Source: JAJEFO01 sp009843725
GTDB taxonomy: Bacteria; Pseudomonadota; Alphaproteobacteria; Rhodobacterales; Rhodobacteraceae
Reading direction: 5' to 3'
DNA length: 64,000 bases
Assembly (NCBI GenBank): GCA_965243215.1
Contig: CBDEUJ010000005.1
Coordinates: 1,570,164-1,634,163, forward strand
Part shown: positions 45,975-54,857 of the stretch, in pieces
Numbering within the stretch: the stretch's first letter is position 1
How the letters are laid out: the number at the start of each line of letters is the position of its first letter
Notes under the pieces: model-generated
The model's input: the letters and a program-made list of their open reading frames with translations, nothing else
What the model was told of the DNA's origin: nothing
The model's database searches: none
Position numbers and translations under genes: made by a program

Positions 45975-47321
45975 TTACCTTTCAGCTCCGAATGCGCCAA
46001 CCATCGAGTGAGTGGTCCCGATAGATGAACTGAAGCTGCCGACGACGGACGTTGGGACGTTGCTGCCATCCGATCCGTCCTCATCAAACATCTGGGCTTC
46101 CCACCTGCCAGAGGCTGCACCGCTGCCATCACCTATGGACCAGACCGTCTGGTCGCCATCGGGAGTGTCGTTCGTGTCGAACATGTTGTCGGTCGAGTCG
46201 AACATTGTCGCCTGCAACTCGACACTCCAACCTGGATCAGAACTGCCATCGTTGAGCCTGAATGCATCAATCATGCCGGAGAGAGTTGAACCGGTGTCCT
46301 TGAAGTCTGCATTCAGTACAGCATCCGCAGTGAAGTGTCCGGCATCGTCACCTGACGGTCGCAGCGGGTCGCTGATGGCGAACTTGCCGGCAGCCTTGCC
46401 GTTGTACGTCGCCTTGCCGACGAGTGCAGCGTTGTTGACCCCAGTCACCAATGTGGCCGTTCCGCCGGCAGGCAATGTTTCGCCATAGAGCACGCCAGCG
46501 TGGGTCGGTCCATCGCCGTCTGAACGGAGCCACCAACCGTAGTGCAGATATTGGGTGTCCATCTGCATCACCATGGCGCCGGGATTGGGTGTGAAGGTCC
46601 AGCCACCTGTCAGAGACGTGGAATCTCCTGCAATAGCTGTGCAACCTGCGGATTCGGTGCACATGTAGGTGCCAGAAGCACTCATGAACGTTCCCATTAC
46701 CTCATCATCTTCGTCGTAGGAGGTTGTCCCAATCGTCGGAAACCCGCCGATGTTTGCATTCGCCGTGCCAACGGGCACGGTGTAATCGCCAGCAGGTTCG
46801 CCAGTTGCGCGGACCAGACCGTGAACTGCCTCACCCTGTTCAGAATCAAAGCGATAGGACTTGGCAGCATCCGCATTGGAATAGACCAGTGCCATACCTG
46901 TGGCTTCGCTGTCTCCGCTGCCAGACTTGCCCGAGTAGTTCATGCCCGCCCAGCTTCCAAGCGATCCGGTTGCGTCACCGGCTTCCATTGTAATTTCTAC
47001 GGTCGCATCTTCACCAGTGCCAATTACAGGAATGCTCGTGCGCGTAGCCGCTACTCCAGCACCGTCCGCAATGGCAGCCTTGAGCGCCTTCGCCTTCGCG
47101 ATCAAAGCCTTGGCATCCGCCTCCGCCTTAGCGTCGGCCTCGGCACTTGCAGCGGTTTCAACGCACTCGTTGGTGCTTTGGTCAAGCGCTTCGCCTGCAG
47201 CGCACGTCGGCGTCGTCGGCGCCGGATCCGTGGTGTCGGTTGTCCCTCCACCACCGCCGCCGCAACCCGCCAACACTGCCACAAGCAGGCCTGCCGACAG
47301 TAGTTTCAAGTTCGAGTTCAT
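45975..47321 (-). CDS. TbpB-like surface lipoprotein 1 (porin-paired)
   Basis: The 448-residue protein starts MNSNLKLLSAGLLVAVLAGC (lipobox, Cys20) followed by a glycine run and a cysteine-containing stretch, then an alanine- and lysine-rich helix (about 55-88). The middle has the paralog-wide pattern GTYMCTESAGC (Cys221/Cys227), GWTFTP and a YGWWL turn. The C-terminus ends SMVGAFGAER, a TbpB-type barrel end. It follows porin 1 after 68 bases with an AAGGAGC site, separated by a conserved hairpin. I infer a Slam-exported outer-surface lipoprotein working with the porin. Confidence 0.8.
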   Translation of the reverse strand: MNSNLKLLSAGLLVAVLAGCGGGGGGTTDTTDPAPTTPTCAAGEALDQSTNECVETAASAEADAKAEADAKALIAKAKALKAAIADGAGVAATRTSIPVIGTGEDATVEITMEAGDATGSLGSWAGMNYSGKSGSGDSEATGMALVYSNADAAKSYRFDSEQGEAVHGLVRATGEPAGDYTVPVGTANANIGGFPTIGTTSYDEDDEVMGTFMSASGTYMCTESAGCTAIAGDSTSLTGGWTFTPNPGAMVMQMDTQYLHYGWWLRSDGDGPTHAGVLYGETLPAGGTATLVTGVNNAALVGKATYNGKAAGKFAISDPLRPSGDDAGHFTADAVLNADFKDTGSTLSGMIDAFRLNDGSSDPGWSVELQATMFDSTDNMFDTNDTPDGDQTVWSIGDGSGAASGRWEAQMFDEDGSDGSNVPTSVVGSFSSSIGTTHSMVGAFGAER

Positions 47322-47354
47322 TCTTTCTGCTCCTTGTTAAGCATTTTCTGTTCC

Positions 47355-47370
47355 GCGGGCCTCGGCCCGC
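47355..47370. promoter_or_regulatory. Conserved hairpin in porin 1-lipoprotein 1 gap
   Basis: GCGGGC-CTCG-GCCCGC forms a 6-bp stem. The gap sequences in all three porin-lipoprotein pairs share this hairpin, then AACAGAAAATGCTTA and AAGGAGC on the coding strand. It may set the ratio of the two products. Confidence 0.65.
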
Positions 47371-47389
47371 ATGAAGATTGAAGGGCGGA

Positions 47390-48298
47390 CTAGAAGCCCA
47401 TCGCCAGGCCGAGGGACCAGGTGTCCTTGTCCGTGCCTGCGTTTTCTCCGTAGCCGTACTCGGAGTTGCCGTAGCCGAACTGCATCTTGGCCCCGCCGCC
47501 CAGGTCGTACTGGGCCGCAATGCCGAAGCCGGTGTTGTTGTCCGCGCTGCCGTTGTCCTTCTGGCCGAAGTTGACGTTGACCGCGGTGGCGCCCATCGTG
47601 TACGTCGCGCCAACGCCCAGATGCGTGGTGTCGTCACCGGCGTCCATGCTCATCCGGGAGTAGTTCAGCCCGCCGCTGATGTCGCCGAAGGTGGCCGTGA
47701 CGCTCGCGCCGGCGATGCTGGCGTTGTCATGTTGCTGGAAACCGACGCCAAGGCTGACGTCGCCGAAGCCGCCCGTGACGCCTGCGCCGATGATGTCGCC
47801 GTTGGCGCCGCCGTCTTCCTGCTCGAACGAAATGGCGACTCCGAGGCCCCCGAACGAGTTGTCGTAGCGCAGGATCTGGCCGTCATTGTCCATATGGCCG
47901 TCCAGGCCGGCGTTGCCGTTGTAGCCGGCGTGAGCCGTATGGTCGTCGGCGATCGCGCCGGCGCCGGCGACCTCGGACATCGCCCAGTCGAAGGCTCCGT
48001 CGGTGTCACCCAGGGTGACGTTCCCGAAGGGACCCTTGACGTATGCCGCAACACCGCCGTCGTCGCCGCCTACGGCACCGGCGTCCTCGTCAAGGTCGAC
48101 CGCCGTGCCGAAGGTCAGGCCGGCGTCGGTCATGGCCTCCATCTTGAAGGTGACGTCGACGTCCTGGTGGAACATGGCGTCGCCGGAGCCGCCGTCGGCG
48201 ATTCCCATTTCGGCCGAACCTGAGAGCGTGACGCCCTGAGCGTAGGCCGCTCCCGACATCGCCACGAGCGCGCTTGAGGCAAGAAGTGTTCTCTTCAT
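47390..48298 (-). CDS. Rhodobacter-type porin 1
   Basis: The product has 302 residues with a signal peptide (MKRTLLASSALVAMSGAAYAQ). The mature part is made of short beta strands, glycine- and aspartate-rich turns, and an FGNVTLGDTDGAFDW stretch that corresponds to the constriction-loop region of Rhodobacter-type porins. It ends SLGLAMGF with a terminal phenylalanine. Two ATG codons are close; 48298 has the better distance to AGAGG and matches the other copies. It forms a trimeric diffusion channel in the outer membrane. Confidence 0.85.
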   Translation of the reverse strand: MKRTLLASSALVAMSGAAYAQGVTLSGSAEMGIADGGSGDAMFHQDVDVTFKMEAMTDAGLTFGTAVDLDEDAGAVGGDDGGVAAYVKGPFGNVTLGDTDGAFDWAMSEVAGAGAIADDHTAHAGYNGNAGLDGHMDNDGQILRYDNSFGGLGVAISFEQEDGGANGDIIGAGVTGGFGDVSLGVGFQQHDNASIAGASVTATFGDISGGLNYSRMSMDAGDDTTHLGVGATYTMGATAVNVNFGQKDNGSADNNTGFGIAAQYDLGGGAKMQFGYGNSEYGYGENAGTDKDTWSLGLAMGF

Positions 48299-48306
48299 TA
48301 TCATAT

Positions 48307-48324
48307 CCTCTTTCTGATCTATCG
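48307..48324 (-). promoter_or_regulatory. Conserved porin leader element, copy 1
   Basis: The coding strand carries CGATAGATCAGAAAGAGG 9 bases before the start codon. The same 18 bases occur before porins 2 and 3 (51730-51747 and 58053-58070). The last bases form the ribosome site; the rest is unexplained and could bind a small RNA or protein. Confidence 0.65.
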
Positions 48325-48417
48325 TTTGTGTACAGGCAGGCCATGCAGAGTTTCAATCAGCCTTGACCCGCACAACCGTTGAAATTTAATTCGATGCAGA
48401 TGTAAAGTTTGCTGACA

Positions 48418-48460
48418 CGGTGCACAAACTATGGTGGTACAGGAGTTGCAAATCGGCAAC
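48418..48460 (-). promoter_or_regulatory. Upstream promoter/operator region of porin 1
   Basis: On the coding strand a GTTGC-N6-GCAAC dyad (48460-48445) overlaps a TTGCAA that stands 17 bases before TTTGTG, inside CACCATAGTTTGTGCACCG (48436-48418). Porin 3 has nearly the same block at the same distance (120 versus 119 bases from the start). Confidence 0.45.
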
Positions 48461-48567
48461 AACTGTCTGCGGTTCGCTCTGCAGTGTTGCAGGCCGGAAG
48501 GTGGAGCGCCTTTGCTCAGAGGCTTTCCTCAGGTCTGAACCGGTGTGGGGGCGCATGTCTTGAGGCC

Positions 48568-48885
48568 TTACGCCACAGGGGCCATCGGCGAGTTTGTGTT
48601 CTCGTCCGTCGGTGGCCCAAACCTCTCGACAGTCCGTGTGTTCATGCTGTCCGGCTCCGTCTTCCGTGCGCGTTCTGCAAGTGCGCAGCTTTCGCACATG
48701 AGCTTGCCCGGTCTGGGCGGCGACAATCCGCAGCAAGCATATTTCCCGAATGCCGCGCGTTCGGCGTTCTTCGCCCGTTTTCGTGCGTCGTGTTCAGCAC
48801 GGCATGAACAGCACCGTTGCGTCTTCATGTCGTTTGGTTTGCCACACGCAACGCAGAGTCGTTGCTCGGCTCGCAACCTCCGCAT
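48568..48885 (-). CDS. Small cysteine-rich (zinc-ribbon-like) protein, unknown function
   Basis: The 105-residue frame has cysteine pairs in a zinc-ribbon arrangement: CVACGKP, CCSC, CC and CESC, with arginine-rich helices between. Similar small ribbon proteins are often found near integrases in alphaproteobacteria. A stop codon stands directly before the ATG, and another frame just upstream (MDARTRRKQRINRCGG) looks like the natural continuation, so the N-terminus may have been lost by a frameshift. Function unknown. Confidence 0.45.
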   Translation of the reverse strand: MRRLRAEQRLCVACGKPNDMKTQRCCSCRAEHDARKRAKNAERAAFGKYACCGLSPPRPGKLMCESCALAERARKTEPDSMNTRTVERFGPPTDENTNSPMAPVA

Positions 48886-49092
48886 CTATTGATGCGCTGT
48901 TTCCGCCTTGTCCTTGCATCCATCACGGCCTTGAAATCAGGGGGTTTCCAGATCCTGCTTTCGAAGCATGGCCTGCGCTGTCCCGTCAAGCAGGACCCGC
49001 CAGCCCATCTTTGACACGCCTCTGAAACAGTACAGGAACTGCAACGACCTGCGAGGACGGAATTTAGCAAGGGTGCACGCCAGATTTCTTGG

Positions 49093-49650
49093 TCAGGCTG
49101 CAGCGGTCCGCTGGGCCTTCCAAATGGCGAACTCTTCCCACCGCAAGTTCTTCCAACAGGTCTTCAGCGCCAGCAGCGCGTTCGCGCCCCGCACTGACCA
49201 TTTGCATCCCGATCTCTTGAAGCGTGTGGCGACCATCTGCTTGCAGCAGCTCTCGATCTGGCCGCTCCCAACCTGCATGCCGCGCGCCCGGTATTCGTCG
49301 TAACGCGTTCGCTCCCTGTTCGCCTCGAAGTAGTCGATGCACTTGGCCACGTCCTTGTTCTGGCCGAATCGCGCAGGCCGGTGAGTTCGAGAGGCCGTGT
49401 TGCGAATTCGCGCCGAGGTCACGCGATTCCGGTCAAGGGGCAACATGACAGTGTCAGGCCACTTCAGCCACGAACAGTGCCAGCCCGTTGGCCAAGACTC
49501 CTGAAGTCCCGACAGCACGAACCTATCGAATGGCCGCTCACTGCATTCCTGCCTGGTCGATGCTGTCGATGAGATCCGTCGGCACAGTGTGACAGATGTC
49601 GCAGATGATGAATCCGGGGAGTTTGCGGCAGAGCCCGGACCCCGCATTCC
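49093..49650 (-). pseudogene. ISKra4-family transposase C-terminal relic
   Basis: The minus strand encodes CIDYFEANRERTRYDEYRARG, GSGQIESCCKQMVATRFKRSG and ANALLALKTCWKNLRWEEF, which is the characteristic C-terminus of ISKra4 transposases. Upstream parts are in several frames and end near 49650, so only about the last third of the protein remains. No inverted repeats are apparent. Confidence 0.75.
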
Positions 49651-49995
49651 TGGCCCCAGACGGAAGACCCGGATGGTCGTCTGGTGAATTTCAACACCGG
49701 AACCCGTCTGCTGAAACGAATGCGTTCTTCGCGCACTCGGATCATTGGAATGAGGTGATCTGTCAGGCCGGAGTGCCTAAGGCTCGGCACTGTGCCATTG
49801 ACGTCCGGTTTTGTCGGAAGGTTCGCCATGCGGCACAAGCCAGCCCGCTGCTGCGAACTACAGCGCAAGATGCCATTGTTGGTCATGCTGGCGCGATGCC
49901 AAGCGGCTGACCGTTGGCCCCGTGCTGGTTGGCGACTGAATGCCAAAAAAGACCGGCGCGGGCAGATCCCGGAACAAACCTTAGGAGAATCCGCC

Positions 49996-51210
49996 ATGTC
50001 TTCCAATCGCATTCCCCGCCTGACAAAGCGGGCCGTCGACGCCATCAAGGCGAACGATGCCGACACCGTCTACTGGGACGGCAAGCTGACCGGCTTCGGG
50101 CTTCGGGTGCGCAAGTCCGGCCGCAAGTACTACTTCGTGCAGACCCGGGTCGACGGCAGGCTCCGCTGGTTCACCATCGGCCCCCACGGACCGATCGTGC
50201 CCGACGAGGCCAGGACGAAGGCGCTGGAGATACTCGCGGACGCGAAGAGGGGCGTTGACGTACGCGCGTCCGGGACGCGGCATGGCGCCGGGCGGCGCGT
50301 GGCCGAACTGTGCCGGCGGTTTCTCGCGGAGTACGTGCCGAGCCACTGCAAGCCGAGGACGCAGGCGGAGTACGCGCGGCTGGTGACGCTGTACATCGCC
50401 CCGGCGATCGGGGCCATGAGGGTCTCGGACGTGCTGCGCAAGGACGTCGCCGCGCTGCATCACGACCTTCGCGCCCGTCCCTTCCAGGCCAACCGGACGC
50501 TCAGCGTGCTTTCGCGGATGTTCTCCCTCGCCGAGGTCTGGGGATGGCGGCCGGACGGCTCGAACCCGTGCCGGCACGTCAGCCGCTACAGGGAGCGCAG
50601 GCGCGAGCGGTTTCTGTCGGCGGCGGAGACGGCGCGGCTGGGCGCGGTGCTGCGCGAGTTCGAGGATGACATGCCGTCGGCCGTCGCGGCGTTCCGGCTG
50701 CTGCTGCTCACCGGCTGCCGCATGTCGGAGATCCGCGACCTCAGGTGGGAGCATGTCAGGGCGGACTGCATCGAGCTGCCCGACGCCAAGACCGGCGGGC
50801 GCGCGGTGCCCCTGGGTCCCGAGGCCAGGGCGGTGCTTGACGGCATCCCGCGCGAGGCGGGCAATCCATGGGTGATCACGGGACGCCGGCGCGGCACCCG
50901 TCTCGCCGACCTGCAGCGCCCGTGGCAGCGGATACGCAGGCGGGCCGGGCTGGACGACGTGCGCATCCATGACCTGCGGCATTCCTTCGCATCGAGGGCG
51001 CTGGCGCTCGGCGAGAGCCTGCCGATGATCGGGAAGCTGCTTGGCCACACCCAGGTGCAGACCACCGCACGCTACGCCCACCTCGCGCGGGACTCGATCC
51101 AGAGCGCGGCGTCACGGATCACGGGAAGTATCAGCGTCGACCTCCTGGACGATCGCCATGGCAGGCCCGGCAAGGGCGCCGACGGGCGCCGGCGGCGAAT
51201 GGCAAGGTAG
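49996..51210 (+). CDS. Tyrosine recombinase / integrase
   Basis: The ATG at 49996 has an AGGAGA site and gives 404 residues. An N-terminal DUF4102-like segment (about 15-90) precedes the SAM-like core-binding domain (about 95-185). The catalytic domain shows the first Arg in LLTGCRMSEIRDLRWEH, HDLRHSFASRAL (His-x-x-Arg) and LGHTQVQTTARYAHL with the nucleophile Tyr. All catalytic residues are present. It probably integrated this island, but no adjacent intact tRNA or clear attachment site is visible. The following porin lies 545 bases away on the same strand. Confidence 0.92.
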   Translation: MSSNRIPRLTKRAVDAIKANDADTVYWDGKLTGFGLRVRKSGRKYYFVQTRVDGRLRWFTIGPHGPIVPDEARTKALEILADAKRGVDVRASGTRHGAGRRVAELCRRFLAEYVPSHCKPRTQAEYARLVTLYIAPAIGAMRVSDVLRKDVAALHHDLRARPFQANRTLSVLSRMFSLAEVWGWRPDGSNPCRHVSRYRERRRERFLSAAETARLGAVLREFEDDMPSAVAAFRLLLLTGCRMSEIRDLRWEHVRADCIELPDAKTGGRAVPLGPEARAVLDGIPREAGNPWVITGRRRGTRLADLQRPWQRIRRRAGLDDVRIHDLRHSFASRALALGESLPMIGKLLGHTQVQTTARYAHLARDSIQSAASRITGSISVDLLDDRHGRPGKGADGRRRRMAR

Positions 51211-51564
51211 GGGGCGTCATTCCGGGTCGGCGCATCCGGGCCGGGACGGCCGCGACGCGCCGGGCTGCGGTGTGCATGCCGTCGGCACGGTGCTTCGGAC
51301 CGCGCGCCGGTTGCGAGGAAGGACCGTTGGCATGCATCCGCACGGCGGGCCGCGTCTGGGGCGGCGGCGGCCTCCGGGTCCCGGAGATCGAGGGTCCTTC
51401 GCGGCCTTCGCCGCCGCTGGCGATGGCCGTCGGGCGCGTTCATGGGCTGCCGTTCGCGCGTGGCATGGCCGGCAGGGCCGGTCCCGCCCGGGACTGGGCG
51501 GTCCCGGACGAGGCGCCGCGCCGGACCGCTCCCGGCATGCGCCCCGATGCCTGAAATCCGGCAC
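51211..51564. other. Gap after the integrase gene without a supported gene
   Basis: Nothing coding is recognised in these 354 bases. Open frames here are arginine-rich and lack motifs. The repeat and dyad region described next begins at 51565. Confidence 0.5.
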
Positions 51565-51650
51565 GGCAAGCTGGCAAACCATTGGCAAGCCATTGGCAAA
51601 CAAGTTGCCTCGAATCCGAGGCGCTCAAGGTCACGTTGCATCGTGGCAAC
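51565..51650. promoter_or_regulatory. Repeat-dyad cluster upstream of porin 2
   Basis: Four GGCAA(A/G)C units start at 51565, 51573, 51584 and 51595; the last two steps are 11 bases, one helical turn. The last unit pairs with TTGCC at 51604-51608 (dyad GGCAA-N5-TTGC C). A GTTGC-N6-GCAAC dyad lies at 51635-51650, the same form as upstream of porin 1. It could be an operator of the porin operon or an arm-site array for the integrase. Confidence 0.45.
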
Positions 51651-51729
51651 ATCGATGCAGGACAAGGGAAACAGGTTCCTTGGCGACCTTTCGTCTAGCG
51701 GTCACAGGCATCGCGGAAGCGGCTTGTGA

Positions 51730-51747
51730 CGATAGATCAGAAAGAGG
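51730..51747 (+). promoter_or_regulatory. Conserved porin leader element, copy 2
   Basis: CGATAGATCAGAAAGAGG occurs 8 bases before the porin 2 start codon, identical to copies 1 and 3. Confidence 0.65.
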
Positions 51748-51755
51748 AAAAGACT

Positions 51756-52619
51756 ATGAAAAGAATTCTTTTGGCTTCGACCGCGCTCGTAATGTCGGCG
51801 GGCATCGCAGCCGCCGAGCCGGAGGTTAGCGGTGACGGCCGCATGGGCGTGATCAGCAAGGCCGCAAACAATGATGGCGATATCACGTTCACCAGCCGTG
51901 TTCGTGCCACCATCAAGGCTTCCGGCGAGACGGACAACGGCCTGAAGTTCGGCGGCGAGTTTGGCGTTCACGACGCCGTTGGCGCCAAGGACGGCCAAAA
52001 CGGCAGTGTCTTCGTCCAAGGCCCGTTCGGCAAGTTCAGCATGGGCGACGTCAACTCGGCTGCAAAAACGGCCGTTGGCAATGCGGGCGGCGTTGGCCTG
52101 ACCGGTCTGGATGACCTGAACGAAGTCAAGTACATCGGCAAGGCGCACAAGCCATCGGCACTCTGGAGCTACGACATGGGTGCGCTTTCGCTGTACGCTT
52201 CGTCTGACAACCCCGGGCCGTCCGATGACACGGTGGTGAGCGGAGCCCTGTCCTACAGCATCGGCGAAGTTACGGCTGCTGCCGGCGTCGAAAGGGCAGG
52301 CGACATGCAAATCGTTGCCGCGAGCGTAAGCGCTTCACTCGGCGATGCATCGGTCAAGTTGGTCTACGGTTCCTATGACGACGGCATGGCAGGCAGCGAC
52401 AATGTGGATTCCTACAGTGCGTCAGCGTCGTTCAACACCGGCATGGCCACCTTCTCGGCCTTCACTTCGGGCAACTCGAAAGGCGTGGACGGCCAGGACC
52501 ACTTCGGCATCGGCGCATCGTTCGACTTGGGCGGCGGCGCCTCGATAGTGGGCGGCTTCGTTGACGGCGACAGCCTGAGCGACGGCAGCTTCGATCTTGG
52601 CATCTCGATGAGCTTCTAG
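51756..52619 (+). CDS. Rhodobacter-type porin 2
   Basis: The 287-residue protein starts MKRILLASTALVMSAGIAAAEP (signal peptide) and continues VSGDGRMGVISKAANNDGD, the usual first strand of the family. FVQGPFGKFSMGDVNSAAKT forms the constriction-region pattern and FDLGISMSF is the last strand with terminal Phe. The gene is cotranscribed with lipoprotein 2, which starts 68 bases downstream. Sequence is closer to porin 3 than to porin 1. Confidence 0.86.
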   Translation: MKRILLASTALVMSAGIAAAEPEVSGDGRMGVISKAANNDGDITFTSRVRATIKASGETDNGLKFGGEFGVHDAVGAKDGQNGSVFVQGPFGKFSMGDVNSAAKTAVGNAGGVGLTGLDDLNEVKYIGKAHKPSALWSYDMGALSLYASSDNPGPSDDTVVSGALSYSIGEVTAAAGVERAGDMQIVAASVSASLGDASVKLVYGSYDDGMAGSDNVDSYSASASFNTGMATFSAFTSGNSKGVDGQDHFGIGASFDLGGGASIVGGFVDGDSLSDGSFDLGISMSF

Positions 52620-52638
52620 TCCGCCCTTCAACCTTCAT

Positions 52639-52654
52639 GCGGGCCAAGACCCGC
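52639..52654. promoter_or_regulatory. Conserved hairpin in porin 2-lipoprotein 2 gap
   Basis: GCGGG-CCAAGA-CCCGC forms a 5-bp stem at the same position as in pairs 1 and 3, followed by AACAGAAAATGCTTA and the AAGGAGC ribosome site. Confidence 0.65.
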
Positions 52655-52687
52655 GAAACAGAAAATGCTTAGCAAGGAGCAAAGCAA

Positions 52688-54274
52688 ATGAACTCGAACT
52701 TGAAACTATTGCCGGCTGCCCTGCTTGTGGCAGTGCTGGCAATGGCAGGCTGCGGAGGGGGCGGCAGCGGCGAAACGACGACGGAGCCCACTGAACCCAC
52801 TGAGCCGGCGCCACCGGCATCTGTCGAGCAGCTTTCGCTGGACATTCAGGCCGCTGAAAACAAGGCAATGACAGCCAAAGAGATGGCTGAAGGTGCCCTG
52901 AAAAGCGCAATGAAGTACGACGATATGCTGATGACGACAGAAGTCGCTGGCGATTCCGGGGCCGCGATGATGGCCGCTCAGGCAATCCTGAAGGCTGAGA
53001 TGGATGTTGCAACGGCTCTTATGGATGCCGAGGCAGCCTTCACGGCCGCCGAGGCCGCTCAGATGAAAGTCATGGAGCTTCCCGAGAATCATCCGCATAA
53101 GGCCACGCTGATGACGTCGGCCGACCGTGCGGTCGAGAATGCCGAAATGTACGTTGACGATATCAAGGACATCAGCACAGGCGTTGAACTGGAAGCTGCC
53201 GTTGCGTTGGTCGTGGGCACTGACAAGAAAGGGACCCCGCGGTCCATAGCCAATACGGTTGGCGAAGCCATCGCCGGTGCGCTAGCGCAGGCCAATACAG
53301 CGCGGCATCCGCATACCACAACTGGACCAGCCGCCGAAATTATCGCAGCGCACAAGCTTGTCATGGACGACTCCAGAGGCAACACTTGGGAAGAGATCGT
53401 CATGAACCGTGGCGGTAGTGTCGTGCGCATGCCGATCGGCAGCAGCAACGCGGGTGTGAAAGTTTCCTCGGTTGCCGGCATGGAGACGGCGAAGCTTTGG
53501 GCTGATGCGACCCAACGGCCGAGCGAAGGCGCTGATGGCGTTGCGGTCTCAGATGCCGCTAGCTACATGGGCATTCCGGGGACCGTCCATTGCCTCGGGA
53601 CTGACTGCAAAGTTACTGGCGGAAAGCTGGATGGTAGCTGGTACTTCGCGCCAACTGCCCCGGCCACCCACTGGGTTCGTAACACGGACAATGCAACACG
53701 CGTGGCCATGCCCTATGTGGCTGATTCCATATACGTAACGTACGGGCATTGGCTGTCCGTTAGCGGCGAGGACTGGACCGTCCACACATTTGCCAACTTG
53801 TCAGACAGTAAGACAGCAGGTGCTACGGGCACCGATGCGACTGGCGCATTGGCTGCAGCTGCAGGCTTGGACGGCATTGATGACGGCGACAAGGCGACCT
53901 ACTCGGGAGGTGCCGTCGGGATGTCGGTTCGCACGCAGGGCTCGGGCGACAGCAAGACCACCGACAGTGGGCGTTTCACCGCCGATGTCGCACTCAACGC
54001 GTCGTTCGGGTCTTCTCCAACGGTCACAGGCAAAATCACCAATTTCCAAGGTGGAGCCGTCAATCCAAGCTGGGTAGTAAATCTTGGTCAAGCAACGCTC
54101 CAAGGGTCTTCGGCCGCTTCGGGTGTGACGGTAACAGGCGGTCGCGACGGTGCGTGGAACGCCCAGGCTTACGGCACCGACGCCACCAAGCGTCCGACGG
54201 GCATCTTTGGTGGCTTCTCGGCACACTTCTCTGACGGGGATGCAGCCGGAGCTTACGCCACTACTAAAGACTGA
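52688..54274 (+). CDS. TbpB-like surface lipoprotein 2 (porin-paired)
   Basis: The 528-residue protein has the same start as copy 1 (MNSNLKLLPAALLVAVLAMAGC, Cys22). A long alanine-, methionine- and glutamate-rich helical region (about 45-165) looks coiled-coil. The middle repeats the paralog signature GTVHCLGTDC (Cys302/Cys307), GSWYFAP and YGHWLSV. The C-terminal part ends TGIFGGFSAHFSDGDAAGAYA, a TbpB-type handle end. Overall it is the longest copy and the only one with the helical N-domain intact. Slam export is inferred. Confidence 0.8.
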   Translation: MNSNLKLLPAALLVAVLAMAGCGGGGSGETTTEPTEPTEPAPPASVEQLSLDIQAAENKAMTAKEMAEGALKSAMKYDDMLMTTEVAGDSGAAMMAAQAILKAEMDVATALMDAEAAFTAAEAAQMKVMELPENHPHKATLMTSADRAVENAEMYVDDIKDISTGVELEAAVALVVGTDKKGTPRSIANTVGEAIAGALAQANTARHPHTTTGPAAEIIAAHKLVMDDSRGNTWEEIVMNRGGSVVRMPIGSSNAGVKVSSVAGMETAKLWADATQRPSEGADGVAVSDAASYMGIPGTVHCLGTDCKVTGGKLDGSWYFAPTAPATHWVRNTDNATRVAMPYVADSIYVTYGHWLSVSGEDWTVHTFANLSDSKTAGATGTDATGALAAAAGLDGIDDGDKATYSGGAVGMSVRTQGSGDSKTTDSGRFTADVALNASFGSSPTVTGKITNFQGGAVNPSWVVNLGQATLQGSSAASGVTVTGGRDGAWNAQAYGTDATKRPTGIFGGFSAHFSDGDAAGAYATTKD

Positions 54275-54301
54275 CGCAGCCTGAAAGAGCATGAAACCCG
54301 G

Positions 54302-54332
54302 AAAGGGCGGCCTCGCGCCGCCCTTTCTTTTT
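54302..54332 (+). terminator. Rho-independent terminator of lipoprotein gene 2
   Basis: GGGCGGC-CTCGC-GCCGCCC is a perfect 7-bp stem followed by TTTCTTTTT, 30 bases after the stop of lipoprotein 2. Confidence 0.9.
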
Positions 54333-54647
54333 CCGGCCGGCTGCGGGACGCGCAGGCCGTACCGACCGCCGCTGTCCACCGAAGGCAATCCTGGACAATG
54401 CCACGGGCGCCCTGACCAGCCCCACGAGAAGCTTGCCAAGAAGATGCTCAGGTACCCGCCCAGGGGCCGATCATTGCCAGGAGGCCAGCCGTGCAAACGA
54501 GAAGGGATCCCGAAGCCGCCAGCATGAAGACATCCACGAGATCAGATGCCAGTCCAGGCAAATCGATTTCCCTGCCCGGCCGCACATCCCATCGCGTGCC
54601 GCGGTCCCGCAGTGCCTCCCTCTCGGCGCCGCCGGGGCAGCGCCAGG

Positions 54648-54857
54648 TCACTTCCCGAGAACATCCGTCAGGAGCGCCTTGCTGCGTTCCGCCATCTTGC
54701 CTTGGTCGAGGAATCCCGCAAGTTCGGAGGCCAGCTGGTCCTGAAGTTCCTCCAGCTTCTCGCGTCGCGCCAGCACCCGGGCGCCGAGCAGGATCAGCCG
54801 GCGCGTCCGTTCGCGCCGGGCCTGTTCCGCCCTTTCCGAGCCTCTGCATGCGGTCAT
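54648..54857 (-). CDS. Small TraD/mobilisation-like protein
   Basis: From the ATG at 54857 the 69-residue protein is basic and helical: ERTRRLILLGARVLARREKL and then MAERSKALLTDVLGK. The RTRRLIxLGxxV pattern resembles the small conjugal TraD proteins found beside relaxases. No relaxase or transfer gene is in the window, so it may be a stray piece of a mobile element. The frame is fused upstream to a lipoprotein relic, so the start is uncertain. Confidence 0.4.
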   Translation of the reverse strand: MTACRGSERAEQARRERTRRLILLGARVLARREKLEELQDQLASELAGFLDQGKMAERSKALLTDVLGK

